A stretch of 44,169 nt of DNA from Algoriphagus sp. (GTDB taxonomy: Bacteria; Bacteroidota; Bacteroidia; Cytophagales; Cyclobacteriaceae). Below the pieces are notes generated by a model. That model was not told the DNA's origin. It made no database searches and worked only from the letters and a program-made list of their open reading frames with translations. The DNA is taken from contig JANQWS010000009.1 in NCBI GenBank assembly GCA_030729785.1, positions 1 to 44,169 of the forward strand. The letters run 5' to 3'. Position 1 is the stretch's first letter. Each line of letters begins with the position of its first letter. Made by a program: the position numbers and the translations under genes. Shown piece after piece: positions 44,110-44,169 of the stretch.

Positions 44110-44169
44110 ACGATTATCCGCAATCATACCAGTGGCTCAGCTCGGCAATTTCAAACTGCGGATAATCGT
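44110..44169. repeat. 60-bp inverted-repeat element at the window edge
   Basis: ACGATTATCCGCA (44110-44122) and its perfect reverse complement TGCGGATAATCGT (44157-44169) flank 34 bases. The layout matches the 59-bp element at 31625-31683. The right arm is the last 13 bases of the window. It lies 29 bp upstream of the lipoprotein start codon, so it may overlap that gene's promoter. Confidence 0.75.

Overview
The window reads as a chromosomal piece of a phototrophy-capable Bacteroidota bacterium, most likely a Cytophagales / Cyclobacteriaceae relative (Algoriphagus-like). The evidence is the lack of Shine-Dalgarno sequences, several promoters of the Bacteroidota type (TAnnTTTG at -7), typical families (DUF5777 beta-barrel, NamZ/DUF1343, HAD-IGPD HisB fusion, long-form HisG) and a flavobacterial-style proteorhodopsin with a retinal-synthesis tail. 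The genus is inference. Both window edges fall inside copies of the same short repeat (GCGGATAATCGT), as expected if this is a contig that ended at repeats.

Layout. 0.2-2.2 kb (-): translationally coupled Rieske lipoprotein / DUF5777 barrel / YceI operon. 2.5-3.4 kb (+): DJ-1/PfpI protein and a monooxygenase-like ABM protein. 3.4-6.9 kb (-): EamA exporter, pncB, pncA, thioesterase (NAD salvage). 7.0-9.7 kb: peroxiredoxin, a LolD-type ATPase, sucC, tRNA-Arg(UCG) with terminator. 9.7-10.1 kb: gene-poor, with a possible ~70-nt sRNA on the minus strand. 10.1-14.4 kb (-): ppk1 and gyrB. 14.7-17.5 kb (+): proteorhodopsin, lycopene cyclase, Blh; a strong terminator sits between rhodopsin and the two retinal genes. 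17.5-19.6 kb (-): two acyltransferases of the ornithine/glycine-lipid type plus a CoA-binding protein. 19.8-25.7 kb (+): SDR, RNA-methyltransferase-like protein, class III aminotransferase, penicillin-acylase-type Ntn hydrolase, msrB. 25.9-30.5 kb (+): histidine operon hisGDCB preceded by a 27-codon His-rich leader peptide. 30.6-33.7 kb: ATP-grasp ligase, polyprenol-phosphate glycosyltransferase, LolE-type permease. 33.7-40 kb (+): NamZ-like muramidase, fmt, folA, SDR, cinA, lipoyl E2. 40.2-44.1 kb (-): Cache lipoprotein plus hybrid histidine kinase.

Most of the coding content is ordinary housekeeping. The most unusual signal is between the genes: several intergenic stretches are built from short units with an exact 7-bp period but different cores (GTACnnn, TTCGAA-type, GTcgACn, ACAAGAn). 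One array surrounds msrB and runs into the histidine promoter. Another is attached to a ~60-bp inverted-repeat element with GCGGATAATCGT-type ends. Also of interest are the his leader with mutually exclusive pairings, the terminator that splits the rhodopsin cassette, and the uncharacterised Rieske/DUF5777/YceI set.
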